Origin: Spartobacteria bacterium LR76
GTDB taxonomy: Bacteria; Verrucomicrobiota; Verrucomicrobiia; Chthoniobacterales; Terrimicrobiaceae
Assembly: GCA_003054655.1 (NCBI GenBank)
Contig: QAYZ01000016.1
Coordinates: 1,426,001 to 1,490,000, forward strand
Reading direction: 5' to 3'
Length of the DNA: 64,000 bases
The notes under the pieces were generated by a model, which did not search any database, was not told the origin of the DNA, and saw nothing but the letters and a program-made list of their open reading frames with translations. The translations under genes were made by a program, and so were the position numbers. Of the stretch, positions 1 to 9,181 are shown in pieces (position 1 is the stretch's first letter; each line of letters starts with the position of its first letter).

Positions 1-2
1 GT

Positions 3-710
3 AATGTCTTTGCCACGGGGTGGGATCGCGCCTCGGCGATTCTCAAGGTCTTCACCGGAGCCGACCGGACCTGGCGCACCTACCGCCTGCCCAAGGCCTC
101 GCACTGCTGGGATCACAAGTGGCAGACCGAGTGGCCGCGCATTCGCTCCGTCGATCACGAGCGCCTGCTCATGGACCACCATGGCATGTTTTACGAGCTC
201 TCGCCCTGGGCCTATGGCAATCGCGTGTGGGGCATCCGCCCGATTTCAACCCACCTCTGGGTGCACGGAGACTTCTGCTCCTGGAAAGGCATGCTCATCA
301 TCGGCGCAGACAACACCAGCCACGAGGGCGGCGGCAACCTCCAGTGCGCCGAGCCGCAGTCCGGCCTCTGGTTTGGCCGCACCGATGATCTCTGGAATCT
401 CGGCAAGCCCAAGGGCTGGGGCGGTCCCTGGTGGGAGGATGCAGTAATGTCAGGCGAACCCTCCGATCCTTACCTGATGACCGGCTTTGACAAGAAGGCC
501 CTCCATCTTTCCCATGACAGCACCCAGGCGGTGACCTTCAACGTCGAGGTCGATTTCCTCGGCTGCGGGGTGTGGAAATCCTATGCCCGCATCGAGGTGC
601 CAGCCGAGGGATATGTCCCGCACGTCTTCCCGGACGGCTTTTCCGCCCACTGGGTCCGCGTCACGGCCTCAGCCGACTGCCGCGCCACGGCGCAGCTTCA
701 CTACACGTAA
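3..710 (+). CDS. Unknown protein, C-terminal part (truncated by window edge)
   Basis: The frame is open from the first complete codon to a TAA at 708-710, so this is the last 235 residues of a longer protein whose start lies outside the window. It is rich in Trp, Gly and His (WAYGNRVWGIRP, FGRTDDLW) and ends in a beta-rich stretch (FNVEVDFLGCGVWKSYARIEVP). That suits a beta-propeller or beta-sandwich carbohydrate-related protein, but I do not recognise a family. It converges with the next gene with only a few bases between the stop codons. The function is unknown. Confidence 0.7.
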   Translation, partial: NVFATGWDRASAILKVFTGADRTWRTYRLPKASHCWDHKWQTEWPRIRSVDHERLLMDHHGMFYELSPWAYGNRVWGIRPISTHLWVHGDFCSWKGMLIIGADNTSHEGGGNLQCAEPQSGLWFGRTDDLWNLGKPKGWGGPWWEDAVMSGEPSDPYLMTGFDKKALHLSHDSTQAVTFNVEVDFLGCGVWKSYARIEVPAEGYVPHVFPDGFSAHWVRVTASADCRATAQLHYT

Positions 711-715
711 GGGCT

Positions 716-1336
716 TTACTGCACCTGTACCGAGGACGTCGCCGCTTTGTTCTCGGTCAGTTGCTGGCGTTTATCGAAGAATGCGAGTGCCATGCGCTTG
801 CGTTCCTCGAGGACGGCAGCGACCTGCTGATCGACAGGCGGCAATGGGGCAAGAATCGAACCTCCCGGAGGCATCCAGGCGCGCCTGGTGAAATTATCGA
901 AAACCGAGCCGCCCGGCAGGGGGCGCGGACAGTCGGAGACATAAAGGCGCTGGCCGCTGGGCGCGAGCGCGACCATTTCCACATGGCCGTAGGAGCCGCC
1001 GGGCGTGCCGCGATTGCGCTTCCCCATGCGGGCATCTCCGAGGTAGACGAGCACGCTTCCGAGAGGTGCCTTGAACGGTGAGGCGCAGGCCACCGGTTTC
1101 CACCCGGCATCGGCGAGGATCTTCTCCCAGTCCTGGCCATTACCTTGCTTGAGCCCGGTACCGAGGCCGGATTTGTTCAGGATCGAATAAATGCCGCGAC
1201 CGCACCATCCCGAGGAGATGTTATCATTCGCGCTCTCGACGGCGGCGGCGACGAGCTTCGTGCGGGAAAGCTGGCCCGCCTGCACCGTGGCGGCGAGGGC
1301 GATCATTGCGATGAGGGCCAGACTCCGGAGAAGCAT
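716..1336 (-). CDS. Secreted CHAP/NlpC-like cysteine peptidase (putative)
   Basis: The protein has 206 residues and starts at the ATG at 1336, which begins a signal peptide (MLLRSLALIAMIALAATVQA). The mature part has a Cys in the helix start SSGWCGRGIY (about residue 45) and a His in GSYGHVEMVAL (about residue 118), followed by LYVSD. This is the Cys...GHV spacing and order of CHAP/NlpC-type peptidoglycan amidases and endopeptidases, so a periplasmic or secreted cell-wall role is inferred. An upstream extension to 1630 is open but has no signal peptide and overlaps the next gene out of frame. The match is by motif only; the third catalytic residue is not certain. Confidence 0.6.
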   Translation of the reverse strand: MLLRSLALIAMIALAATVQAGQLSRTKLVAAAVESANDNISSGWCGRGIYSILNKSGLGTGLKQGNGQDWEKILADAGWKPVACASPFKAPLGSVLVYLGDARMGKRNRGTPGGSYGHVEMVALAPSGQRLYVSDCPRPLPGGSVFDNFTRRAWMPPGGSILAPLPPVDQQVAAVLEERKRMALAFFDKRQQLTENKAATSSVQVQ

Positions 1337-1389
1337 CGGGGAGACTTTATTCAGAGAGCCGGGTGCGCCAAGGGTTTTTTCGCCGAAAA

Positions 1390-2229
1390 TCACTCCTCGG
1401 CCCGCACCAGTTCCGGCAGCGCCTCGCGATAGGACGGAAACACCGGCAGCCATCCCGTGGCTTTGAGCTTTGCATTGGAGATGCGCTTGTTGCTGGCTCC
1501 TCGTCGGCGAACCACCTCGCCCTGGGCCTGACCCGGCAGATCTCCACCCAGAAAGTCGGCGATCCACTGGTAAACCTCGCGCTGGGTGGCGGGGTGATCG
1601 TCTGCCACGTTGTAAACGCCCGGAGCGCAACGATGCGTATAGAGATGAAAAAGCGCCCGGGCCGCGTCGTCACGGTGGATCTGATTGATCCAGCGGCTCC
1701 CTTCGCCGTCGAGGGCAGCCTCTTTTCCAAGGTAGCGTTTGAGCAAAACCGAGCGTTTCGGTCCGTAAAGGCCGGCCAGCCTCGCTGCGTAGCCACCCGA
1801 TGCCAGAGCGACACCCTCGGCATCGCGCAGGATGAGGCCGGTATCCCGGGGCGGATCAGCCGGGCTATCCTCCGTCACCCATTCGCCGTCCTTCTGGGCA
1901 TAAACCGAGGTGCTGCTGACAAAAAGCGAGCGTCGGGGTTTTGCGGCGGCGAGGGCGTTGAGGAATCCATCCAGATAGGCCGAGCGATACGCTTCAGCAT
2001 CCCCTCCCCGCGTGCTTACGGAGTAGATCAGGGCGTCTGCGCCCCGCCACGGCGGAGCGAGCAGGAACTCACGCGTAAGATCCTGGGAGCGAACCTCATA
2101 AGGTTTGCCAGCCAGCCGTCGCGCCGAGTCTTCACGACCGAAGGCAATCACCTCCCAGCCGGAGCTAAAAAACAAATCGGCTGCGGCCTCTCCGAGGAAA
2201 CCGCAGCCGGCTATGATTACCTTCGGCAA
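1390..2229 (-). CDS. NAD(P)-dependent SDR/epimerase-like protein (YeeZ-like)
   Basis: The 279-residue protein begins with a Rossmann dinucleotide motif (VIIAGCGFLGEAAA), followed by SVSTRGG and FVSSTSVYAQKDGEW. It ends with the WINQIHRDDAARA and GVYNVADD segments typical of extended short-chain dehydrogenases of the YeeZ/NAD-dependent epimerase group. The start must be the TTG at 2229, because the Rossmann strand begins at residue 3 and there is no nearby ATG. It lies 8 bases downstream of rpsU on the same strand, so co-transcription is likely. The substrate is unknown. Confidence 0.8.
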   Translation of the reverse strand: MPKVIIAGCGFLGEAAADLFFSSGWEVIAFGREDSARRLAGKPYEVRSQDLTREFLLAPPWRGADALIYSVSTRGGDAEAYRSAYLDGFLNALAAAKPRRSLFVSSTSVYAQKDGEWVTEDSPADPPRDTGLILRDAEGVALASGGYAARLAGLYGPKRSVLLKRYLGKEAALDGEGSRWINQIHRDDAARALFHLYTHRCAPGVYNVADDHPATQREVYQWIADFLGGDLPGQAQGEVVRRRGASNKRISNAKLKATGWLPVFPSYREALPELVRAEE

Positions 2230-2237
2230 AAAATTGC

Positions 2238-2441
2238 TTAAGGAAGGTTCAGGTTGAAACGAATCTTGAGCTTCGCGCGCTTCGCGTTGTTCTTCGCTTT
2301 GCGACGAGACTTCTGCGTGGGCGTTTCAAACGCGCGCAGACGACGGACTTCGTCGAGAATGCCTTCGGAGTCCAACTTCGACTTGAGGCGCTTCAGGGCG
2401 CGGTCGATTGGCTCTCCTTTACGGACTGTCACTTCTGGCAT
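2238..2441 (-). CDS. rpsU: Small ribosomal subunit protein bS21
   Basis: The 67-residue protein starts MPEVTVRKGEPIDRALKRLK and carries FETPTQKSRRKAKNN, the hallmark of bS21, which binds near the 3' end of 16S rRNA and helps translation initiation. Length and basic C-terminus fit the family. The ATG at 2441 is preceded by AAGGAAGGTGAAGAT, a good ribosome-binding site, so the longer open frame upstream is not used. It is divergent from the START-like gene at 2557, with the shared promoter region between them. Confidence 0.97.
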   Translation of the reverse strand: MPEVTVRKGEPIDRALKRLKSKLDSEGILDEVRRLRAFETPTQKSRRKAKNNAKRAKLKIRFNLNLP

Positions 2442-2556
2442 ATCTTCACCTTCCTTTCTTTTGGGACTTGAGACGGTAGCGGCTGATTTTCCGGGAGTCA
2501 AACATCTCCTTTCCTGTTTGCCGATTTCTGTGTTATTCCGTATTGCGTTCCCCCGC

Positions 2557-3231
2557 ATGAAGACAGCTTGGCAAAGATGGCAGTGCCTCCTCGGCACTGG
2601 GCTTATTCTCGCAACATCCGGCATCCAGGCAGGAGAAATCGCACAAGAACTCTCCGAGAGCTATCTTCAGCAGGTCAAGGATGGCAAGCTAGTCGTTGTC
2701 ACTGAAGACATTGCAGGAAAGCCATGGCCCCGGGTGCGGCTCTACCGCCGGGTCGCCGCCAAGCCCGAGGAAGTCGCGGCAGTCTTCACAAATTACCCAG
2801 GCGCAACGAAATACATCCCCAATCTGCTCAAGTCCGAGATTTCCAAGCAGGTCACCCCCTGCGTGGCGGAGGTGGATTATGGCGTCGACATTCCGATCCT
2901 GCCCGACGAATACTATACGGCACGTAACTCCCTGAGCCTGAAGGATGGAGTTTACCGCATCGACTGGAAGCTGCTCCGTGCCACCCAGACGAAAGACAGC
3001 GAGGGCTGCCTCCGCATCGAGCCATACGGACAGGAATCCTTGATCTGCTACCGCAATCTGGTAACCCCGGGTTCCATGATGGCTCCACTGCTCCGCGGCA
3101 AAGCCATCGAACAAATGCGCGAAACCGTCACAGCCATCGCCAGAGAGGTCGAGGACCAAAAGAAAACCTCGCCAGCCCAACTGGCCAAGGAGGTCGATGC
3201 GCTCCGAGCCGCCCTCTCCTCCGGGTCTTAA
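2557..3231 (+). CDS. Secreted START/SRPBCC-like protein
   Basis: The protein has 224 residues with an N-terminal signal segment (WQRWQCLLGTGLILATSGIQA). The body resembles the helix-grip fold of START/polyketide-cyclase proteins: VRLYRRVAAKPEEVAAVFTN near residue 60, then YIPNLLKSEI, IDWKLLRATQTKDSEG and a long C-terminal helix (MRETVTAIAREVEDQKK). These folds bind lipids or other hydrophobic ligands; no ligand can be inferred. The ATG at 2557 gives a clean signal peptide, whereas the longer frame runs back through the antisense of rpsU. It ends 6 bases before the AddB-like gene. Confidence 0.7.
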   Translation: MKTAWQRWQCLLGTGLILATSGIQAGEIAQELSESYLQQVKDGKLVVVTEDIAGKPWPRVRLYRRVAAKPEEVAAVFTNYPGATKYIPNLLKSEISKQVTPCVAEVDYGVDIPILPDEYYTARNSLSLKDGVYRIDWKLLRATQTKDSEGCLRIEPYGQESLICYRNLVTPGSMMAPLLRGKAIEQMRETVTAIAREVEDQKKTSPAQLAKEVDALRAALSSGS

Positions 3232-3237
3232 TACCGG

Positions 3238-6018
3238 ATGCCCACGCCCGTTTTCCTCACGGAAGCCCGACCGCTGGTAAAAAAAACTGCGGAGTGGCTG
3301 GCCAGCCAGGCCACCGGCAAGCCGTGGGACCTGGGCACGCTGGCCGTCCTGCTGCCTACGGCAGGAGCCGGACGGCGATTGCGAGATGAGCTCTCCCTGC
3401 TGGCGGAGCAGCATGGCACCGGCCACTTTCCTCCGCGCATCTCCACCCCGTTTGGGTTCATCGACGCCCTGCTGCCCAAGGTGGCGACGGCATCCGAGCG
3501 TCTTGCGGCCTGGAGCCGAGCCATCACCAGTGAGGCGGGAGATGTCGGCGACCTGCTGCCCGGCTTTCGTCAGCCCATCCCCGCCAGGGACTCCGCCCGG
3601 CTCGCGCAGACATTTCTCGATCTCTGCTCATCGCTCGCAGAGGCCGCCCTCACGCCGCTCTCGGAAAACCTTCCCGAGCTGCTGCCCAACGACGCCGACC
3701 GTTGGGAAGCGGTAGCCATGCTTTACCGCAGCTATCTCTCCTTTCTCAGAAATCCGGACCCGAACGAAGCCCGCATCACCGCCATCGCCGAGGCCTCGCC
3801 TCCCGCCGGGCTGGATCACCTCGTCATCGCCAATGTCGCCGATCTGCCCCGCCTGCATCGGCTGATATTCAATCACCTCGAGGAGTGCGGCATCCGCATC
3901 ACCGTCCTCGTCGATGCGCCCGGAGAACCCGAGGTCAGCTTTGATGCCTGGGGAACCCCATCCGCCAAGGACTGGGAGGAAAGCACCCTTCCCATCCGCG
4001 CTGCCGACATCGTGATGACCGCCGACGCTTATTCCGAAGCCGAGGAGGCCGCACGGCTCATCACCTCGGCCCCCGGGGCGGGTCTGTGCCTCGCAGACGA
4101 ATCCCTCAAGGCCCAGGCGCGCAGCGCCTTTGCCCGCCGCAACCGGGAGGTCTTTGATCCCCAGGGAGAACCTCTCGCTACTGCCGAAATCGCCGTCCTC
4201 ACCGACGCATGGGTGGAGTTTTGTACGAGCGAACTCGTCTCCGCTCTCGCCCCGGTGGTGCAGTCTCCGGCTTTCCTTGCCGCATTAAACCGTACGGCAG
4301 GCATCGTGCCCGCGCACAGCCTCGAGTCCTACGATCTGGTGCGCACGGAGATGCTGATCGATTACTGGGAGGACGTCGCCGGGTACTTCCAGCGTCCGCT
4401 CGAGGAAGAACCCGAGGCGCTGCGCAAACGTGCGCACTTCGTACAAACCGTGGAGGCTCTGCGCCGGGAGTTCATGGCAGCTCCCGATCTGGTCGTGGGC
4501 CTCGAGAGGTTTGTGGCTTTTCTCTACGGCGACGCGACGCTGGAGTCGGACTCCCGCGAGGCGCAGGCGCTGCGCGGCTATGTCAACGCCCTCCGCGAAG
4601 CCCGCTCCCATGTGGATGAAAACGGCGATTTGCTCCGTGAGTGCGTCCGCGATGCCACCCGGCGCATCGCCCTCTACGACGCACATCCCGCCGATGCGGT
4701 GGAGCTCAACGGCTGGCTGGAGGCTCCCTGGCTGGCAGAGGAGCGCCTCGTGCTCACCGGCTGCACGGAAGGCACCCTCCCCTCCGCCACCAATGGTCAT
4801 GCGTTTCTGCCCGACAGCGCGAGGGAAACGCTCGGCCTCTCGACGAATCGCTCCCGCTTCGCCCGCGACGCCTTTTTTCTTCACAACATCCTGAACTCGC
4901 GCCCGCCCGGTGCGGTCAAGTTTCTCCATGGCCGCACCAATGCCGGAGGCGAACCGGCCAAGCCCTCCCGGCTGCTCCTGCGGTGCCCGCCGGATGAACT
5001 CGTCACGCGCGTCGGCCAGGTGTTTCATTCCGTCCCCACCCTGCGCCACTCGCCCCGCCGCCAGCGCGAGTGGCGGCTGCAAGTACCGAGGGCAGCCACG
5101 GTGACGAAGCTGCCGGTGACCGGATTCGGCGATTATCTCGCCTGCCCGATGCGGTATTACTTCAAGCATGTGCTCGGGATGAGGGCGATCGATCCCCAGG
5201 CCGGCGAGATGAACGCCACCATGTTTGGCCTGTTGTTTCACACGGTCGTCGATCGCTTCGCCAAGGACGAGGTGGCCCGCGACAGTGACGATCCCCGCAT
5301 CATCGAGCGGTTCCTTCACGACGCTCTCGACCGCGAGGTGGTGCGACTGCACGGCCTGCATCCTTCGCTCCCCGTGCGCGTGCAGCAGGAAAGCCTCCGC
5401 GTCCGCCTGTCGCGGATGGCGGAGATCCAGGCGGAGGAGCGGGCCGCCGGGTGGCAGATCCTTCATTCCGAGTACCGATTCGGCCCCCGCGGGGAGCAGT
5501 CTCCGGAGTGGTTCGGTCTGCCCATCTCCGCGAGCCTGGACCGTATCGAGGTGCACATCCGCACCGGCCAGCGGCGCATCCTGGATTACAAGACCTTCGC
5601 CCGTGACAAGACGCCGGAGGAGGCGCACCTCTCCTCCCGGTGCCCCGAGGAGCTCCTGCCCGGCGAAGAAGTCATCCGAGACGGCAAGCCGCGTTACTGG
5701 ACCAATCTCCAGCTCCCGCTCTACCGCGAGCTCTCTCTTTTCAAATGGCGCGACGATCTCGCCCCGCCGGTCGTCGGATATTTCCTCCTCCCGGAAAGAG
5801 TGGAGGATGCAAAGATCGCGATGTTTGACCTCGACGACGATACCATCAGCAACGCGACGCTCTGCACGGAGGCCATTGCCGAGCGCATCGCTCGCGGGAT
5901 TTTCTGGCCGCCCCGTGAACCGCTCTACGACGACTACGAATCGCTTTTCCTCGGTGAAGCCCCGGAGGACGTCCTCTCCGAGGAATCCATGGAATGGCTG
6001 CAAGGGAGGCCCGAATGA
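3238..6018 (+). CDS. AddB/RexB-like PD-(D/E)XK nuclease
   Basis: The 926-residue protein opens with PVFLTEARPL and LAVLLPTAGAGRRLRDEL, like the degenerate helicase half of AddB/RexB proteins. It has LTGCTEGTLPS in the middle and a C-terminal RecB-family nuclease: YLACPMRYYFKHVLGMR, GLLFHTVVDRFA, then RRILDYKTFARDK near residue 782, the D-x-K core. The four-Cys iron-sulphur cluster of Bacillus AddB is not apparent. It overlaps the downstream helicase by ATGA, so the two are translationally coupled and probably form a double-strand-break end-resection complex that feeds RecA. The match to the AddAB/RexAB type is by domain order and is not a full-length identity. Confidence 0.85.
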   Translation: MPTPVFLTEARPLVKKTAEWLASQATGKPWDLGTLAVLLPTAGAGRRLRDELSLLAEQHGTGHFPPRISTPFGFIDALLPKVATASERLAAWSRAITSEAGDVGDLLPGFRQPIPARDSARLAQTFLDLCSSLAEAALTPLSENLPELLPNDADRWEAVAMLYRSYLSFLRNPDPNEARITAIAEASPPAGLDHLVIANVADLPRLHRLIFNHLEECGIRITVLVDAPGEPEVSFDAWGTPSAKDWEESTLPIRAADIVMTADAYSEAEEAARLITSAPGAGLCLADESLKAQARSAFARRNREVFDPQGEPLATAEIAVLTDAWVEFCTSELVSALAPVVQSPAFLAALNRTAGIVPAHSLESYDLVRTEMLIDYWEDVAGYFQRPLEEEPEALRKRAHFVQTVEALRREFMAAPDLVVGLERFVAFLYGDATLESDSREAQALRGYVNALREARSHVDENGDLLRECVRDATRRIALYDAHPADAVELNGWLEAPWLAEERLVLTGCTEGTLPSATNGHAFLPDSARETLGLSTNRSRFARDAFFLHNILNSRPPGAVKFLHGRTNAGGEPAKPSRLLLRCPPDELVTRVGQVFHSVPTLRHSPRRQREWRLQVPRAATVTKLPVTGFGDYLACPMRYYFKHVLGMRAIDPQAGEMNATMFGLLFHTVVDRFAKDEVARDSDDPRIIERFLHDALDREVVRLHGLHPSLPVRVQQESLRVRLSRMAEIQAEERAAGWQILHSEYRFGPRGEQSPEWFGLPISASLDRIEVHIRTGQRRILDYKTFARDKTPEEAHLSSRCPEELLPGEEVIRDGKPRYWTNLQLPLYRELSLFKWRDDLAPPVVGYFLLPERVEDAKIAMFDLDDDTISNATLCTEAIAERIARGIFWPPREPLYDDYESLFLGEAPEDVLSEESMEWLQGRPE

Positions 6019-9000
6019 CCCCTCTGCGCCACCAGCGAATCATCGCCAATGCCGGATCGGGCAAAACGTACCGGCTGACCAGCCGCTTCATCGAGCTGCT
6101 GGCCCGCGGCGTGCCCGCGGAGAAGATCATCGCCCTCACCTTCACCCGCAAGGCGGCGGGGGAGTTCCTCGACGCCATCTTTGAGCGTCTGCTCAGGGCC
6201 GCCTCGTCCGACGCGGAGGCGCGCCAGCTTGCAGAGGCCATAGGGTTCCCCACGCTGAAGAGCGCGGATTTCCACCGCCTGCTGGAGGACATGGTGCGCA
6301 AGATCCCGCAGCTCGCGCTCGGTACGCTCGACGGGTTCTTTGCGCGGGTGGTCCGCGTCTTTCCGCTGGAGTGCGGCCTGGCCGGGGAGATCACCGTGCT
6401 CGATCCGCAGTTCCTCGACGTGACACGGCGGAGCGTGCTCGCAGCCGTCTTTCGAGCCCATGCGGCCAATGACAAATCCTTTGCGGAGCTCCTTGAGCTT
6501 CTCCGCCAGGAAAGCCGCAACCGCCAGTCGCGCACGGTCATCGAGACCATCGACCGCCAGATCGCTACGCTGCATGAGAAATATCTCCAGACGCCCGCAC
6601 ATCATGTCTGGGGCGATCCCCGGGACATCTGGGGCGAGCATCCGCCTTTCTCAAACTCGGGTCACCTCTCCGCCCGGGTGGAGCTTTTTGCCGACGAACT
6701 GGAGGAAATCCACTCCGACATGGAGGACAAGCACCGCGAAAGCTGGCGCGTGCTCCTCGAGGAAATCGGCCGGTTGAAAACCGGCCACGTCGTGCCCAAG
6801 GAATGCCTCGGCTTCGCCCTCAAGGCCCTCGCCGCGCCGCCATCCAAAAAAGCCGACGACTGCTTCGACCTGAAGCTCAGCCGCAAAACCTTCGCCTTTC
6901 CCGAGACCCTGCGCCCGCTCGTCGAGGACATCGCAAAATCCATCCTCTCCGTCGACCTGCAGACGCGCATCACGCGCTCCCGAGCCCTGCACACGCTGGT
7001 CGACAAATTTGAGCACACCTACCAGCGCACCGTCCGGCAGGCAGGCAAGCTGACCTTCCTCGACATCACCGGAATGCTCGCCTCGGGCGATACGGGCGCG
7101 TGGTCCGGGCAATCCCTGCGGCCTCACGTGCGGCAGGCCATTGATTACCGGCTCGACGCCTCCTACGACCACTGGCTGCTGGACGAGTTTCAGGATACGA
7201 GTCGCCTCCAATGGCTCGCCATCCGCGATCTCATCGACGAGGTGGTGCAGAGCGAAAGCGGGCGGCGCTCGTTTTTCTACGTCGGCGACACCAAGCAGGC
7301 CATCTACTCCTGGCGCGGCGGCGACTCCCGGCTCTTCGACGAAATCGCCCGGTACTACAATGCCTCGGGCGAGGACCGGATCGATGTCTCGGAATCGCTC
7401 AATACCTCGTACCGCTCGGTGCCGGAGATCCTGGAAAGCGTCAATACACTTTTCTCCCCCGGCAATCTTTCCGATCAGGCCGGAATCATCGAGTTTCCCT
7501 CCGCGACCCTCGACCGGTGGCAGTCCTCGTGGCGGCAGCACCACGCATCCAATTCCCTGCCCGGTCGCGGCTGCGTCACATGGCAGACCTTCGCCACGGA
7601 TGAGGGCAGCGCCTTTCTCGACCAGCAGGCCGCCCGTATCGCCGCAGAGATCAATCCCATAGCGAAAGGCTGGACCTGCGCGGTCCTCGTGCAGACGAAC
7701 TCCCGCATCGCCAGCGTGGTCAACGCCCTGCGCGCCGAAGGTCTGCCTGCGGCGGCCGAGGGGCGGTTCTTCCCCTGTGCAGACAATGAACTGGCCGGAG
7801 CCCTCCTCTCGCTCGTCCACTGGCTGGCGCATCCTCACGATACGCTGGCAGAGAAACACGTGCTGATGTCGCCCTTTTCCGCGCTCTGGCATGAGGGAGC
7901 TGAGCATTTCCGGATCGAGGCGTTGCGCCTCATCCGCACGAGAGGCTTCGCCGAGGCCGTGCGCCAATGGGTCAACCAGGCGGCGCCATCCCGTGGCGAT
8001 TACCTTCAGAGCCGCTTCGAGACGCTGATCGAGGCAGCCGTGGAGTTTGAATCCGTCACCGGCGGCGCTGGCACTCTGGATGACTTTGTCACCTATGCCC
8101 AAGGATTCACCGACACGGAAACCGGATCAGGAAACACGATCCGGGTGATGACGATCCATGCCTCCAAGGGCCTCGACTTTGACATGGTCATCCTGCCAGA
8201 ACTGCAGGGAGTATCGCTGCCCAGCCGTCGTGACGACACGTCCATCCACCTGCATGTCAACGCCCACGGTGACGTCGACTGGGGTCTTGACCTGCCCAAC
8301 AAGGATGTATGCCAAGCCGATCCCGTGCTAAGCGAAGCCTATGAGCAGGACGCCGCAGAGGATTGTTACGAAAACCTCTGCCTGTACTATGTGGCCCTCA
8401 CCCGGGCGAAACGCGCTCTGTATTTGCTCACCACCGCCCAGAAAGACAGCACGACGAGCCGCGATTTCAACCGTCTGCTGCACCTGACCTTCCGACGGGA
8501 CTCCGGGCGGTATGTCCAGGGCAACGAAGACTGGCACGCTGAGGGAAAACCGGTGGCCGCCAGCGCTCCGGCGGAGCTTGTCGCCTTCGAGGCTCCAGCT
8601 TCTCCTCCCCGCATGGCCCGGACCGCCTACCATCCATCCGATACGCACTCCGCCACCCTGCCGGGACGCGCCATCCTCGCCGCCCAGGCTGCCGCCGATC
8701 TCGGTGTGGAAGTCCACTCGGCTCTGGCCGAAGTCGAATGGCTGCCCGGGCCACCTCCCGACCTCGACAAGGTCTCGCCGGAGGCGGCAAAGCTTCTCCG
8801 GGCGTTCCTCGAAAGCCCGGAGGCCTCCGCGCACTTCGAAAAGCCCCCCGGCCCATCGACCCTGTGGCGGGAGAAGGCTTTTGATATTGTGTTGCCTGAT
8901 GGACGGCGGGTTGCCGGAGTGTTTGACCGGGTTGTCGTGCAGGCCGATCGGGCTCTGCTGCTGGACTTCAAGACGGAAGCTGCCGATCCGGGGCAATTAA

Positions 9001-9104
9001 CGAAACGCCATGGGAAACAAATGGCCGTTTACCGGGAGTGCCTGGCCTTCCTCACCGGGCTGCCCGAGTCCGCCGTTGAGACCAGGCTCGTGCCTGTGAG
9101 GTAA
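6015..9104 (+). CDS. AddA-like UvrD-family helicase/nuclease
   Basis: The 1029-residue protein has all superfamily 1A helicase motifs in order: Walker A IIANAGSGKTYRLTSR at the N-terminus, ALTFTRKAAGEF, DEFQDTSRLQW (motif II), YVGDTKQAIYSWRGGD (III), VMTIHASKGLDFD (V) and YYVALTRAKRALYLL (VI). The C-terminus has a RecB-type nuclease, LLLDFKTEA followed by KRHGKQMAVYRECL. This is the domain plan of AddA/RecB, giving ATP-driven unwinding with end trimming in recombination repair. The ATG at 6015 overlaps the stop of the AddB-like gene (ATGA) and follows GGGAGG at good spacing; a start seven codons earlier is also open. Confidence 0.9.
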   Translation: MTPLRHQRIIANAGSGKTYRLTSRFIELLARGVPAEKIIALTFTRKAAGEFLDAIFERLLRAASSDAEARQLAEAIGFPTLKSADFHRLLEDMVRKIPQLALGTLDGFFARVVRVFPLECGLAGEITVLDPQFLDVTRRSVLAAVFRAHAANDKSFAELLELLRQESRNRQSRTVIETIDRQIATLHEKYLQTPAHHVWGDPRDIWGEHPPFSNSGHLSARVELFADELEEIHSDMEDKHRESWRVLLEEIGRLKTGHVVPKECLGFALKALAAPPSKKADDCFDLKLSRKTFAFPETLRPLVEDIAKSILSVDLQTRITRSRALHTLVDKFEHTYQRTVRQAGKLTFLDITGMLASGDTGAWSGQSLRPHVRQAIDYRLDASYDHWLLDEFQDTSRLQWLAIRDLIDEVVQSESGRRSFFYVGDTKQAIYSWRGGDSRLFDEIARYYNASGEDRIDVSESLNTSYRSVPEILESVNTLFSPGNLSDQAGIIEFPSATLDRWQSSWRQHHASNSLPGRGCVTWQTFATDEGSAFLDQQAARIAAEINPIAKGWTCAVLVQTNSRIASVVNALRAEGLPAAAEGRFFPCADNELAGALLSLVHWLAHPHDTLAEKHVLMSPFSALWHEGAEHFRIEALRLIRTRGFAEAVRQWVNQAAPSRGDYLQSRFETLIEAAVEFESVTGGAGTLDDFVTYAQGFTDTETGSGNTIRVMTIHASKGLDFDMVILPELQGVSLPSRRDDTSIHLHVNAHGDVDWGLDLPNKDVCQADPVLSEAYEQDAAEDCYENLCLYYVALTRAKRALYLLTTAQKDSTTSRDFNRLLHLTFRRDSGRYVQGNEDWHAEGKPVAASAPAELVAFEAPASPPRMARTAYHPSDTHSATLPGRAILAAQAAADLGVEVHSALAEVEWLPGPPPDLDKVSPEAAKLLRAFLESPEASAHFEKPPGPSTLWREKAFDIVLPDGRRVAGVFDRVVVQADRALLLDFKTEAADPGQLTKRHGKQMAVYRECLAFLTGLPESAVETRLVPVR

Positions 9105-9181
9105 AAAAACATTTGTCGCGGCACGGAATTTGCTTTTTTCTCAAAAGCGCTGATGGTGCGTTCGCCGCGCCTGCCTTGACC

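Noticed and set aside
572-1081. Plus-strand open frame opposite the cysteine-peptidase gene
   Set aside because: It is Arg/His-rich with no motif and lies antisense to a gene with a signal peptide and active-site residues; a typical high-GC shadow.
1363-2241. Long plus-strand frame opposite the SDR gene
   Set aside because: The minus strand encodes a complete Rossmann protein; the plus-strand translation has no recognisable fold.
4285-6003. 572-codon minus-strand frame inside the AddB-like gene
   Set aside because: Its composition mirrors the sense codons and nuclease motifs are on the plus strand.
6651-8102. 483-codon minus-strand frame inside the AddA-like gene
   Set aside because: All helicase motifs are in the plus-strand frame.
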